Source: Campylorhamphus procurvoides (taxonomy: Eukaryota > Chordata > Aves > Passeriformes > Dendrocolaptidae). From it: a stretch of 64,000 nt of DNA. The stretch's first letter is position 1; every line of letters begins with the position of its first letter. The translations under genes were made by a program, and so were the position numbers. Location: contig WBMV01000785.1 in assembly GCA_013396655.1 (NCBI GenBank), positions 186,001 to 250,000 of the forward strand. Direction: 5' to 3'. The notes below the pieces were generated by a model. It had not been told where the DNA came from. It did not search any database and saw nothing but the letters and a program-made list of their open reading frames with translations. Of this stretch, positions 25,659 through 37,900 are shown one piece after another.

Positions 25659-26837
25659 TTTCGGTCCTTCAGTATGAAGCAAATTTTAGTAATGAATGGG
25701 ATTAGAGCTATTCCAAATTTACTCAGAATAGTGAAGCGAATTTTTTATTAAACCTTGAAAAATAGCATTTGAATAGTCCTTATTTCTGTATCGTTACTCT
25801 GCATTGAGTAATAAAGTAATAAAGACACTGCTGGTTATATAAAGTCATTTTAATATTGAAACCAGATGTAAGTATATAGATAGATGTTTTTATTAGATTC
25901 TGGTTACCATGTATGTATAGCAAGATCATTTGCATTTCCAAGAAATAAAGGACAAGTCTTTGGAAGATTCAAGACTTTTTTGGGTTGCCTTTATCCATGT
26001 GATTCTATTCATATTTTTTAATCTTTTGAGTAGGTAGAACCAAAAGTTTGACTAAGCTTCAACTCAGGGCAACTCTGGCAATTTTTTGAGTAAGACCTCA
26101 TACAAGAGCAGTTGCTTTGTAGTTTTTTTATTAACTTTCTGTAGTTTTGTACCCAACAATCAGTTAAAGGCAATAGCCATTTTGCAGATGTGTTCCAGGC
26201 ACTTTTGTTTTTGTCTTTTATGACATGAAGAGAACCAGCCAAATCTATAAAAGGCCTATAACAAACTACTATTCCATGCCGCTGTCTAAGATCATCTGGA
26301 TTTCTCCCATTATTAGTGTATCCCAAACATTCCTAAACAATGAAAAAGGTTACTGTCCTGCCCAAGGTCAGAATAGATTATTTTAGTTCTGTCAATTGCT
26401 ATAAATATAGTCTGTACTTGTAGAATGAATAGCTATTTTAATGCCTGCTTTGTTGAACTGGTCACAACATGCTTCATCTGGTACATGGGGAGGCTGATGT
26501 TATATGATTTGCCTGCTGCTTCAGTTTTTAACAAAAAATAAGAGTTTTTATATTTTCACTGTTGGCTTAGATACTACTCCTGGGCACAGGCTAAGTTTGT
26601 TTTGGTTGGGTTTTTTTTGTTGTTTTTTTACCCACTTGCTATACTGTAGCTCAGAATCAACATGAGAGTAGTATCAATTTCTCAGTTATTTTACTCCTCA
26701 TTAGTATTGCAACACTTTGGTGTTCTTGTATTCTCTGGATCCATTGACTATGGGAAAATAATTTACTCTTTAATACCCTTTACAGAACTGGTCTGCCATG
26801 TAAGATTTAAAGATCCTGCCATAAGTACTGCACAATG
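25659..26837. other. Unassigned AT-rich sequence
   Basis: No gene recognised. It contains a GT-only tract at 26595-26630. Open frames at 26018-26326 (-) and 26662-27003 (+) have no identifiable domain, and the latter overlaps the old CR1 tail that follows. Confidence 0.55.
26595..26630 (+). repeat. GT-only low-complexity tract
   Basis: The plus strand is T and G only (tttg, ggttggg, tttttt and ttgttg units). Same character as the tracts at 8479, 30766, 48317, 48801, 49131 and 56239. Confidence 0.8.
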
Positions 26838-26917
26838 GGCCTGCTCTGAGCAGTACAATGGATTAGATGAATTTCAGACATCCTTTCTAGCCTTTATAGT
26901 TCTGCGTCTCTATGCTC
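26838..26917 (+). mobile_element. Old CR1 LINE 3' tail
   Basis: The order 'cctgctctgagcag', 'ggattagatga', a degraded 'gaggtcccttccagcc' (here catcctttctagcct) and a tail of attctatg-like units fits the 3' terminus of an older amniote CR1 type ('...ttgagcagg..ttggactagatgacc...'). Only about 80 bases are recognisable. It argues against the overlapping 113-codon open frame being a gene. Confidence 0.72.
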
Positions 26918-27064
26918 ATCTTACAGTTGCATGCATGAGTACATACGGTATATGTTGTCCTATCTTTAAGAAATCCGTACTTTGGAGCTATTTTCAAATC
27001 TAGAACCATTTCCAGTTTTATTGTTCCTGTAATGCCACTTATTTGTTGTCTCAGTTACACTAAG

Positions 27065-27193
27065 ATTTCACAGATTTCACAGAATATTCTGACTTGGAAG
27101 GGACTCACAAGGATAATCGAGTCCAATTCTTAAGTGAATGGTCCATATAGGGACCAAACCCTCAACCTTGGTGTTATTAACAGCATGCTCTAA
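27065..27193 (-). mobile_element. tRNA-Ile/CR1 chimeric SINE, TguSINE1-like, head truncated
   Basis: Read on the minus strand, 27193-27139 matches tRNA-Ile(AAU) from about position 20 to the 3' end. It has TTAGAGC, an anticodon loop reading TTAATAA, 'ccaaggttgagggttt' and a T-arm ending in TGGACCA. The remaining bases (27138-27065) are a CR1-type 3' end: 'ttggactcgattatcc', 'gagtcccttccaa', 'cagaatattctgtg' and a short GTGAAATCT tail repeat. This is the architecture of TguSINE1, a passerine SINE mobilised by CR1. The tRNA 5' part with the A box is missing, so it is a 5'-truncated, dead copy. A possible 6-bp flanking direct repeat, ctaaga, occurs at 27060-27065 and 27190-27195. Family name from recall. 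Confidence 0.85.
27150..27160 (-). promoter_or_regulatory. Degenerate RNA polymerase III B box in the SINE
   Basis: On the minus strand this reads GGTTTGGTCCC, against the tRNA B-box consensus GGTTCRANTCC. Two substitutions, plus loss of the A box by truncation, make transcription by pol III unlikely. Confidence 0.7.
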
Positions 27194-30100
27194 GAATATT
27201 AAACAGTCCTACTGCACCTCTGGAGCAGCTGGAATCTGTTAACTTCTCTTTGCTGTATTGTCGACATGACTGAGCCAGCATGTCAGGTGGGTGCAAGCTG
27301 GATGAACATGAAGCCAAACCAACTCAACAAAAACACCGGCATCTTGTGCAATCATGCAGTTAGCATGTGGGTGGATGCAACAGCATTCTCACTTTTCTTT
27401 GGCCTGTGCATCAATGCCTTTGTGTATATAACAAAGCAAATAATACAGATTACCAATATACAGAATCAGTATCTGACCTATATTGATCAGTAGTTGGGAG
27501 CAACTGATTGATAAAAAGAGCACAAGAAGAATAAGGTAGTTGACACATTTGCATGTCAGTGCAAACATGCAGAAAAGGAATAGACAGCTCTTTCTCTTCC
27601 CAAAGTATAGGGAGATGGTTAGACTTTCAACAACCAACTATTGTACATACAAAAGTCACAACTTGCTCTCACAAGAAAATGCAAAATGAAGCAGCAATTC
27701 TCATTCCTATTTCACTTTATTCAATAAAAACGATTTCTGGTGAGATCTTTGAAATTTTCTAAGATATAGCAGAGATAGTGGTGGCACAATTTATTACTCA
27801 GTTACTTTGGTTTCCTGCAGAGTCAGCATGTTCCCTCAGAGCTGTCATACAATTCCTGAAAAATAGCATGTAGTATTTATTTTTTCAAAACATTATTTTT
27901 CATTCTTTTTTTCTTCCTCTTTAAGTGAAACCTATTAAAAGAAAATTAATGTTAAATGTTTAATCAGGATTTGTAATGCTATTTGGTAAAAGATAATGAC
28001 AGAGGCTGCACACTACTTCATAAACATATCAGTCTTTTTAATAACATGCCAGTGGTAATCTTGCTGTGAGTTTCTAAACCAGAAAATGAAAAACACATAA
28101 GACTATGCAGTTAGAAAGGACTGTATGTTAACTCTTCACCATTCTATTAAGACATTATAAACTACATGAATTTCTACCAATGAAATGAGAGACAGCAAAG
28201 ATGATGTAACTCAGCTTCTAGTCTCATAATTAATTAAATAAAAAATATCAGCTCCCTAATGCCTCTTTTTGGTCTGTCCAATTAAACAGAAGTTAACGAT
28301 AAAGGAGTATTTGATTACTTCAATGGTCTGGTCAGTGAAATTTAGATAATTTTACTTTCTTAGAGGAAACCCAGTGCAATAAGAAATTTTGTGTCAAAAT
28401 CCATCCTGGTGAAGATGAGTGTGAAATATATGCTTTTGACACAGAAGTAAGACTCAATTTCCTTGAATGACTGACCATGTGGAAATTGGAACTGTAAATC
28501 TACAGTTAATATATACATATGCATGTGTTTATGTATATTGTATTTTAATACGATGCTACTGACCAAAAGCCAAACGTATTTTTTCATTTCTATTTGGACA
28601 CATAAATACCCCTTGTCTAATCTGGAAAATTTCTGCCTGAAAAAAGAGGAACTGACAGCCTAACAGACCAGTTAAAATAAAGCTAATAATTACATATCTG
28701 AATATTCATTGAAGTTTTAATTCTAGGTCAGATATGGAGTCATAAATTTGTATAATTCTTTCTATAAGAGAATACTAGGTACTGCTTCTGTGGTAAAGTA
28801 AAAGCATCTCAAATGTCATCTCTCTCTTTATAGCTATACTCTATACACTGAAAACCAAAAATACCTGTATACACTCACAAATACACATCTGTATAAAAGT
28901 AGGAAATAAACTTATGTAAAGGTGTACAGGATTTCCATGAGAACAGCTGTACTGTCATTTTCTTCCCTAGGTAGAAAAAAAAATCCTTTTTTCAGGATTT
29001 GAAGAAAACTACTGTTCCAGTTAAACAATTCCAGCTCAATCATAGCAAGACTTGCTATGTTTGAACCTTCACTAGGAGACTGTATACTCTTTTTTTTAGG
29101 TTTGGGTTTTTGTGTGCATATATGATTCAAAAGCAAGGGAGCAAACACCCGAATTTGACACCAGCTTAAAAGCTGCAGAGTAAAGAAACAAAATCATCAT
29201 AGTCTGCAATGGGCTGTTGCAGTAGGAACCCACTTCAGGGAGTACAGCTCTGCTCTGCTATTCTGTAGGCATATACCAGTTGTTAAAGGCATAACTAAAG
29301 ATATATCCATGCAGAGGTGATGGTGGACTACTGTGGGGTTTTATGGAGAATCTTGTCTTTTCAGGCTTGGGAATCTACTTACCAGAGAACAAAAACCATG
29401 TAGGTTGAATATAAGCCTCTCATCATGGCAAAACATGCTAGGCCAAATGAGATGTGAAGGAAGCGAAGTGAGTGCACCTCACTAACCACTGCCTTAGAGT
29501 ATATTCATAAAATCCCTCTGTGGATCAGGCCAGCTCAGGAAAAGGACAAAAAACTTTGTTTTGGCCAATAGTTTATTCAGTTCTCTCTGTGTCCTAGGTT
29601 GTACACTACAGTTTGCATTGTAGCTAACTGGAAATGCTTGATGTGCAAGGTGGCAAATCTTCAGAGAATTCAGGTGTTTTTTTTTTAGATTTATACGCCT
29701 GATTAATACCAATGAAGTTAATAGGACTAGTGCCTCTAGGCTGAAGTGCTCAGTATTTACAGTAAAAGTCCTGAGCAAACCAGAGGAATGTGGTTTCATG
29801 ACACTGAAAATTAATTTGTGTTTCTTTGAGCACTTTTGTAATGCAACCATTTATGGGTAGCCTCAAAATTCTACGTTTCTTGGTAACTTAATCTATTCCT
29901 TTACCAATATAAACATTTATTCGAAAAAACAAAGTTGTAGATTTTTGTTTCTGTTCTCACTATCAAATCATATTCACATTCTGAATAGATCATGACTGGG
30001 TCTCAGAAGAAAATTTGTAGTCCTTCTCTATTGACTCTCCAGCACTGTGCATTTACATGTATTATTTATTATCTTGATTGTTTTTAACAGCAAGCCAGTA

Positions 30101-30765
30101 AAAATTTGGTCTTTAACCCTATCATTTCTTATCATTCTGATCTGCTATTCCTCCTAGGTGACTCTAAGAAGAAATTGTGACTATTGTTAGATTCAAATAT
30201 ATCAAAATTATTTCAGAAATACTTATGAGCTACAGTGGGGCCAAAAGACAACATTAGTTTATACACAAGAAGCAAAAATAGATATTTGAAAGCTGATCTC
30301 TTGTTTAGAGGATTTCATATAATCGAAAATAAATCGTCATCTACCCACGTAACTAAGAAGCACATCTCTGTTTTGAAGAGACACAAATTGCTTTGTAAAA
30401 GAAACTTATGCAATTGCTGACGTGTGCCTTTAGTCAATAGCTTCCTGCTGAATAAATGCCGAGGGCATTCCTGACATTCCTAGAGGAAGGTTCCTGGCCA
30501 AGCTTTGGTGGCTCTGTCCATCCCAGTTCTGTAGAGAAGGCTGAGCTGCACCCACACAGAGGCTGGCTGACATCTGCAGACACTGGGATTTCCGGCCATA
30601 TATGGACAACATCCTTATGTGAACACAGTGTTCTCACCCCCGTGCACAGACTGTGCTGAAGTCTCATGTTATAGATACCCAAGTTACCCAATGAGGTAAT
30701 CACATGAATCCAGTGCCTAAATTTGGGAGCTACATCACCAAGACAGAGTAGATGTCTTTTTCCCT

Positions 30766-30808
30766 TGTTGTTTTGTTTAGTCTTTTTGGGTTGGTTTTTT
30801 TTTTTTTT
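30766..30808 (+). repeat. GT-only low-complexity tract
   Basis: Plus strand nearly all T with G groups (ttgttg, ttttgggttgg and a run of about 14 T). No regular unit. Confidence 0.75.
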
Positions 30809-32861
30809 AAATTAGAGTGGAAATTCTTTAAATAAAGTGGAACTTATTCCAAAAATGTCAGCATTTTACTATTTTTTCTAACCTTTTGAGAGAAATATTA
30901 TGGATCTGCAATACAGTTTATTTTTTCCCAGCTAACTGACTAAAATTATCATTAATGTTATTCAGCAACTTCTATCTTCTTACAAATATTTTATTTTTAT
31001 GAGTTTGGCTCAAATAGAATCAGAAAAATAAAATAAGCATATATTTTACACCTTCATCTCACATGTCTGTGGAATACTACAGCTTTCATTGAATTTCTAA
31101 ATAGTCATAAAGGTATATTTGTGACTTCTTTCAGTTTAGAAAACTGAACATTCGCCATTCAGAGTCACAGGTAAATTTTCTTCAGAAGGCAAAGATATCA
31201 AATGTGCATAAAAAGCTCTTTATCAACAAAGCATTTTTGGCAGCCAGTTATAAATGTGTTGTCACCCCTTTCTTCAAGTACTGACTACTCATTCTTGCAT
31301 TCCTCCCCAAAAGATTTGCCTACTCTGAAAGTGCATTCATATTACTTCAACTAGAGATGGACTCAAATGACAAAATACATCCCTCCTGTCTCTCTTGCAC
31401 CCTTTGCCATCTCAGGCCCAGTGTTGTTTCCAGTGGTGTTTGTGTATGAGACTTATCTTGTTATTTATGGTCTTTCCCTACCCTACATTGATGGTATTTG
31501 TGCTGAAGGTCACTGCCATTTCCTTGGTCTGCTTTCAGGGATCTAACTGTTTCTTAGTGTCTTTAGAAACAATTAGCATTTGCATTCAGTCTAGAGTATA
31601 TATATTTAAAATGTCACTCCTTGATTACATCGTCATGAGGTCCCTGGGTACTTGAATTATGTTGCATATGTGGAATAGGCCAGTATGGTGGACCCTAAGT
31701 ATGAACTAACACTGAGGGTTACTGAAATGGTTTGCTGCTTCAGGTGATCCTGGCCAAAATGTCAAGAAGGGAAAATAACGTATTCTGGCATGGACTGAGC
31801 CGTCTTGAATTCGCAGATATGCTATAAGTGCTAATTTTTCTCAAAGGCATGTCCTGGCATTATTTCCCTCAAGCCATCAATTATATGTAGAGGTATCCAG
31901 CAGCATTTACATGTCAGCTAAAGGAAAATCAGGAAATTTACACAGCATACAAAAATTCTGTAAAATACTCATAAAAATGTACCATTAAAATGACCTATTT
32001 CCTTCTCTTTCTTCCTTACGCATGGCTCATAAAGAGACTTTATTAGTTTTGATGAGAAGCACAGAAGAAGCATAGCAAAAAGGTATATATAAAAGATGCT
32101 AGGAGAACGAGATACAAGATTCACAGTGGAGGTGCCCAGAAATAATTCAAATGCCTTTGAGGCAATTTGGCCTTAAAACATTGAGCTTTTTGTTCTATCA
32201 CAAAGTGTTTAAGAACTATGATTTAAATGAAAAATACAAAAAAGCTAAAATACACAGTGGTGTAAGAAGATATTAATTTCCTTATTCTTAAGCAATAAAT
32301 CCCAATTTATTGGCTTTTTCTGAACTTGCCCCTTCCCTAAATTTTGAGGCAGAGATTTTCTCCAAGCTATATGTTTGTTAGTGCTTACCATAGTGGGCAA
32401 ATGCAGTAAGACCAGGAGTCCCTAGGAATGCCAGCATTACAAACAATTAGTATTTTAACTAAATGGGAGATGAGAGGCAAATGAAATAATGCTTTCTTTT
32501 GTTATATTTTATTTTCTTTTATCAAGGAGTATTTATGCGTGAATTTCTGTAATGTCCAGCAAAAATATGTGCAACAAAACATCTACCAAACTATAAGAAA
32601 AATAAATGCCTTTTCACTGAAGTGCTCACTTGTGTAAGCTAGGATAATGTGTATATCTACGAAAGAGAGTGAAAACAGGATAAAAATAAAACCCTTGGAC
32701 TAACATGGTAATCATAGGACATCCCTTGCTTATTTTCGGTCCTTATGTATTTCTACTAAATGGGGATGAACAAGTCAAACCAGGGATTAAGTGAAACCCA
32801 GCAGAACATTAAACAATTTCTTTTGAGTTGCACAGTGTTCTAAAAGCTTGAGCATTCTGTA

Positions 32862-33410
32862 TTGGATAATGTCAGGAATTATTCCAAATCAGCTAATGTC
32901 CTGATTACTGTGTTTTTCATTGAAATATCTCAGGTGACATTAAAACTAAAAGTGTTGTCTGAAGCCAGAAACTGTAAGTTGCTATTCAAGCATTTCAAAG
33001 TACTCTCAATTAAAAAAAATTTAATTAAAACTTCCCATTTCATGAGATCCAGCTTTCAACATCCATCAGTTTTTTGTGATAAATTGGGGCTGAGGAAAAA
33101 GGCCATCATTGTTGCCTCTTATTCCACTGTCCAATATAACTTCTCTGCTGTATATAATCTGTTACTGTGTTCCATGTTTCTAAATTTCTGTATTTCATAT
33201 TTCCTGTATGTATTTTTCTGCTTTCAGGGGAGTTTCTTTGAATTTTTTACACTTTTTGATTTGTCTATACCCTCCTGGTATGTTTGCTTGATGGGCATTC
33301 CTGTCGATATTCTACAGAATATTCCGTGGAATTACACAGTTTCAAAGAGGTGGCACAGTCTTGTATTAGTGTTAGTGTTTCAACAAACTTTCATCAGCAA
33401 GGCTTCTTAG
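32862..33410 (+). other. Longest open frame (182 codons), probably not a gene
   Basis: The frame is open for 182 codons but begins with TTG; the first in-frame ATG is codon 61 (near 33042), leaving at most 122 residues. Residues about 99-121 are strongly hydrophobic and Phe-rich (LLLCSMFLNFC and onward), which follows from local T-richness. I recognise no domain and no homologue. There is a polypyrimidine-AG like an acceptor site near 33228, but no matching donor is evident. Such a length is unusual for random AT-rich DNA, so a decayed or lineage-specific exon cannot be ruled out. Confidence 0.12.
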
Positions 33411-33670
33411 TTCAGTGTATTCAAAATCACTTCTGACCTGAAAAACATTGCCATAAAATCATATGTATGGCACGAAAAACTGAAAAAGCGAAAAGAAACT
33501 CTCTCAAGTCAACATTTACCAGGCATCACTAAGAGGCAAAAGATACACACCAATATCCTCCTGGTTTGGAATACAGAATCACATGGAGCAAATGCCTCTC
33601 CAAGTGATAACAGAAGATAGGGTTGTTTATTCTTGGACTGGAAATGAAGCTGTCAGCATGTTGTTCAAAA

Positions 33671-33710
33671 TAATAACAGTAACAGTAGTAGTAGTAATAA
33701 TAATAATAAA
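33671..33710. repeat. Trinucleotide microsatellite (TAA/TAG)n
   Basis: An imperfect run of taa, cag and tag triplets that becomes regular as gta/gtag and then taa units. The antisense frame over it reads a Tyr run, an artefact of the repeat. Confidence 0.9.
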
Positions 33711-34691
33711 CAACAGCCAAATTTCATACAATTGTTATGTATGAGAGGGGAAAAAACAGGCAACAGGAATTTGAGGATTTACCCTATACAGACACAAAAA
33801 AATTAAAACAGATGACAAAGCACTGCTAGAACAGAGGACCAACCCAGCTGGAATGGACTGTATCTTCCAAGATATCAGCTGCTGGCTTCCAAGCAGGCTG
33901 TTGAGACAAGATCAGCTGAGACCGTCCAGTTAACCTAGTCAAGATGAAAACAGAAATTCAGTTTGAAGATAGAGCTTTAGAAAGAAAGGAGAATTACAAT
34001 ATAGGCAGTCTTTGTAAAACTACCAGCTGAAAAATGCTTAGTGTAGCTGAGCACATAGAAGCATTTAATGAGTGTCCTAAATCTAACGGCAGAATGAAGC
34101 AAAGTCAGGTTTGCCAGACCAGAAGGCCTCTAAAAGAAGGATTAGCATTTAAAGTTGTTCTTGCATGACAAAGAAGAGAGTGTACAAGTAACAACAATAT
34201 TTGTGGGAACTTGTGAGTATTTGTGACTAGAACAGTGAAAAGTCATTCACTTTTTAAACAGGTCAAGGTCAGAGCCTTCCTAATGAACAATAATGTGGAG
34301 TAAGACACAACTAAGAGCAGTTCTAAGAAAGGTGACCCATATGATTCTAATCCTGACTTGAGAGTGCTGTGGTGTATTGTCATGAAAAAAAAAAAAAGCA
34401 GCAGTACCATTTGGCTTTTACTTGTGGTGCCATACTGAGATTTTTTAAGTAGTAAGAAAACTGCAACAACCCCACAAAACCTTTCTTAATCCTACAAATT
34501 CCTTAAATTTTACCCTGCCTATTTATTCACTTCTAAATCAGAACCAGATATTGCAGAGTGACAAACAGTGAACAACCGTGTGAACACATCCCATAACCTG
34601 TTCTGCACTGGCATTTGCATTTAGTGGATGGAATGTAGAGAACCAGTTACCCCTTATAACTAATGAAGACTTAAGAGCTCATAAATTTAGT

Positions 34692-34955
34692 AGTCCAAGG
34701 CATATAAAGGCAAAACAACTGGCAGCTGAAACTAGGTTCAACTTGGAAATAGGACAGAAGTTCTTAACGGCAAACAGTACTGGGCACTGCTCTTCTAACC
34801 ATCAGCTCATCTATGCAAGAGGTTCTTCCCTTGTGAATGGTAGCTCTGATTCAACTGCAGGTTTTGGGATTTGATGAAGAAATGGCTGGGTGAAACCATA
34901 TGACCTGTGTTATGCGGGAGGTCAGACTTCTTGTCCAGAACAGACTCTTCTGGGA
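34692..34955 (+). mobile_element. Ancient-type CR1 LINE 3' end
   Basis: The block order matches the old CR1 3' end also common in turtle and crocodilian genomes. It runs 'gcagctgaaactagg', 'caacttggaaatagg', an altered 'ttcttaacggcaa', then 'gctgggtgaaaccatatg', 'acctgtgttatgcgggaggt' and 'cagact'. The final 'gatgatcacaatggtcccttctgg' is only partly legible. The heavy divergence fits an insertion much older than the avian CR1 copies elsewhere here. Non-coding. Confidence 0.78.
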
Positions 34956-37900
34956 AGGAAATTTATAAAGATAGTAGCAGAAATATGTAACCCAGTGAGC
35001 GTAACAAGTATTTATTTAGTTCTTGGGTTCAAAATTCTAATGTACTCTTCCCCCTCAGATTCCTTAAGCCATTTATATCAAGCCAGCTTCTCATGACTAC
35101 TTATATTTAGTTTGTCTGCCTAGTTGTCTCTGGTCACATTTTTAGGCTTTGCATTGCATTTTAAATAACCTGAGTCATTTCGTGTTCATGTTTACCACTC
35201 TCTTCCTTATTTTATGAGGTTTTTCCATGAGTCTGAAATGAAAAATGTCCTTTCCTCCTCTCTGCTGAAAAGTCACAACCACAAGTCATCCATCACAGCT
35301 CAAATTCATCCCTTAAAATTTTATTTTATCCCTCACAGAAGAGACATTTCCAAGCAAGAAGTTCAAGCTCCACTTTTCTCTATTTCTCGCAAGAGTTGAA
35401 AAGAACTTGCCTTTCCTCCAAGAATTTTATTTCCATTTTTTTCTTCAAGTTCTGTGTAGAAAAAGAATTAAATGAAAAATCAGTCATTTCATTCCCCGGC
35501 ACCTCAAGCACTCGCAGTTTCTTTTAGGGGTTTTTTTGACTGTTTTTTATACTGGAAGGAAGGGAGTTGAGAGGGAATATGCTGTGGTTGGGTCCATCAT
35601 CTCTCTCCCTCATGCATAGTTCACCAGTTTCAAGCTTCAAAAAATAAAGAAATAATTCATGCACAGAGTGGAAGAAAAGAGTGTGAAGCAGTATATCCAG
35701 AACCACTGCATGGCAGCCTTTTCTTTAAAGACCTCAGCACATTAACATATGAACAGTCTCAGATGTGACCGAGATTTATCATCTAAAGCAACATTCTTCC
35801 CACGTGTAATAAACCTGCTTTCTACAGCTTTCCACCTATAGGAATAGTCTGGCAATGCCAGGCTATTACATACATGTATGGTACCTGAACAGCTGCAGCG
35901 TTCTCTGCTGGGGACTTCAGTGAGGTACATGTGCCTCGAAATTTCTGGCACTTTGGCTGTGCTGTGTGCCTCACTTCCAGCATTGTGGGTACATCAGGAA
36001 GGTTTGTGGTTCACTCTTTTGTTTTCTGCATCCTCACATTTTGTAGTTAGGTTAAAAGGCAACATACTACAGAGGAAAAAATAATGTGATGTGTGGAAGT
36101 GGCAGCGGGGATTTTCCTCAAATTTTGTGGAGAATCCCATTTTTTACAGATGTTACTGCAAAGAAATAGTTTACTTTTCTTTCAGAAAATAGGGATTGTT
36201 AGCAATAATCTTCCAAAATATTTCCCCTGTTCAAATGCTTATCCTCTTGTAAAACAAGACAGACTTATTCAAAGATATTTATTATTTCAAGCAGGAGTAG
36301 AAAGAAAAGAGTCCCAACAGGTAGAAATGAAAGGATTAATCTAACAGCAGCAGAGTAATTGTGAAACTATCTTGTAAAAGACCTTGAAGGAGCAGCAGGG
36401 AGGAGAGAGAGCAGGCTCCTTCCCAAGCAGAAAGTTTGTTGCCCTTCATCATCAGCTGCAATATTAGGAAATTTCAAAGGTGTGTGTGTCCAAGATCAAA
36501 GCCTGAACCTTTAATAAAGAGCCAATCTGGTATTAACATATTTACTTTCAGAGACCCATATGTAGTTGTGTCATACCTACCCTGGATTTTGTGTTCTTTC
36601 ATATTATTTTTTTACTTGATAGGCAGAAAAAGTATTTCCTTAAGGAAAGATTAGGCAGGATTGTGAGTCATACGTTTATTCCTCTGGCTTCTATTTAGTG
36701 CATTAATAATCAAGAACTCCAAATACATGTATATGTCTGGGGAAGAAGTCCTCTGCTGCAACTACTGACAAGAACTGCTGATAGTGAAAGTGATGCAGGG
36801 CGCCATGCAGGCACTGCCAATAGGAATAGGAGGGAAGCAACCAGCAGAGCCTGCTTCCAGTACGTTGAAAGGACAAAACAGGTTTCCTTCTGACTAACAA
36901 CTGCCAGTGATCACACAAAGTGAAGGGAAGTCAGAAACTAGAGCAGCATGACCTGTTGGGATAAACTACAAAAGCTAAATCAGAAGCCCTTGATACTGCC
37001 AAAATTATGAGGACAAAGAATTTGGCTTAAAGACTCTTTCTTTCTTTATTTTTCTTTGTAACTTAATAACTCCAAGGTGGTGTAGGATATAAACATGCTA
37101 GAAAAATATGGAAGCCTACAGGGTGTTTTTCATAACCAGATCTGATATAATTACTGGTAGCAGAGATGAACTTGAGTCAGAAGCTATGAATCCCAAGTCA
37201 AAACTCCAGAAAACTTAGTGTATGTTTGGGAGTGAAGGTTTGAGTTGGACTTTCCCCTAACGGGCAGACAGAATGTATTAATTCTGAGTCCAATTCCATG
37301 TTTTTCTTTGTTTTCATTGTTATGATAGTCATGGCTACTGCTGCAAAATTAGGCCATTAAAAAAAGGGCAAGCAGCCCAACCCAAATGGTTCCCATTTGA
37401 GCTAAACTCCTTGGGCTCAGCAATAGACAGAGAGGTACCTATTTAGGACATGTGTTTTCTACTTGTTTCTGCCCTTGACTTGTTTTGGATAATACAGGGA
37501 GTTGACAGATGAAATTTCTTTCCTAGGGAAAAAGGCTGATATTTTCCAAACTATTTTCATCCGAAATTGGCATTTTCAGAGACCAATATGTTTAGGAAGA
37601 AAAACAGTCCAAAAATGTCAAAATATTTTTTTTTAAATCAAACCCAAATATTCAACATTTCCCAACCTGTTTTAAGCTTGCTCACACATTAGCTGGAGTC
37701 ACGTTGCCTTCCTAGGGAGTGGCAAGGACATTAAGTTTACATTTGCACCTTTGTGGTAAATATCTCATCAGATTTTGAGCTGATGGAAACCTGCTCAGAA
37801 ACTAGCATCAGTATGAGACACTTAACACCTGTGTCATGCAACATATTGCTAAATATGTAAAAGACTGGCCAGGATGTATACTCTGGTCCGGCACGGATAG

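Larger units (their letters stand above)
27194..34691. other. Long stretch without a recognisable gene
   Basis: About 7.5 kb of AT-rich sequence with no supported exon. It includes a GT-only tract at 30766-30808, a trinucleotide microsatellite at 33671-33710 and a poly-A run near 34384. The longest open frame of the window (32862-33410) lies here and is described separately. A minus frame of 118 codons at 29494-29850 has no recognisable domain. Part of it (about 29700-29750) vaguely recalls an old amniote repeat with a 'tgaagtcaatgggact' core, too weak to call. Confidence 0.55.

Noticed and set aside
26662..27003. A 113-codon plus-strand frame starting with ATG
   Set aside because: It runs across an old CR1 tail at 26838-26917 and shows no domain or convincing splice sites.
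27139..27193. A possible tRNA-Ile gene on the minus strand
   Set aside because: Only the part from about position 20 onward is present, the A box and acceptor 5' strand are missing, and a CR1 tail is attached. It is a SINE head, not a working tRNA.
29700..29760. A 'aatgaagttaataggact' stretch like an ancient amniote repeat core
   Set aside because: The match is limited to about 18 bases from memory and lacks the palindromic partner.
30430..30703. Overlapping frames on both strands at 30.4-30.7 kb
   Set aside because: Three frames in different registers cover the same less AT-rich stretch. None shows a motif, so low stop density from composition explains them.
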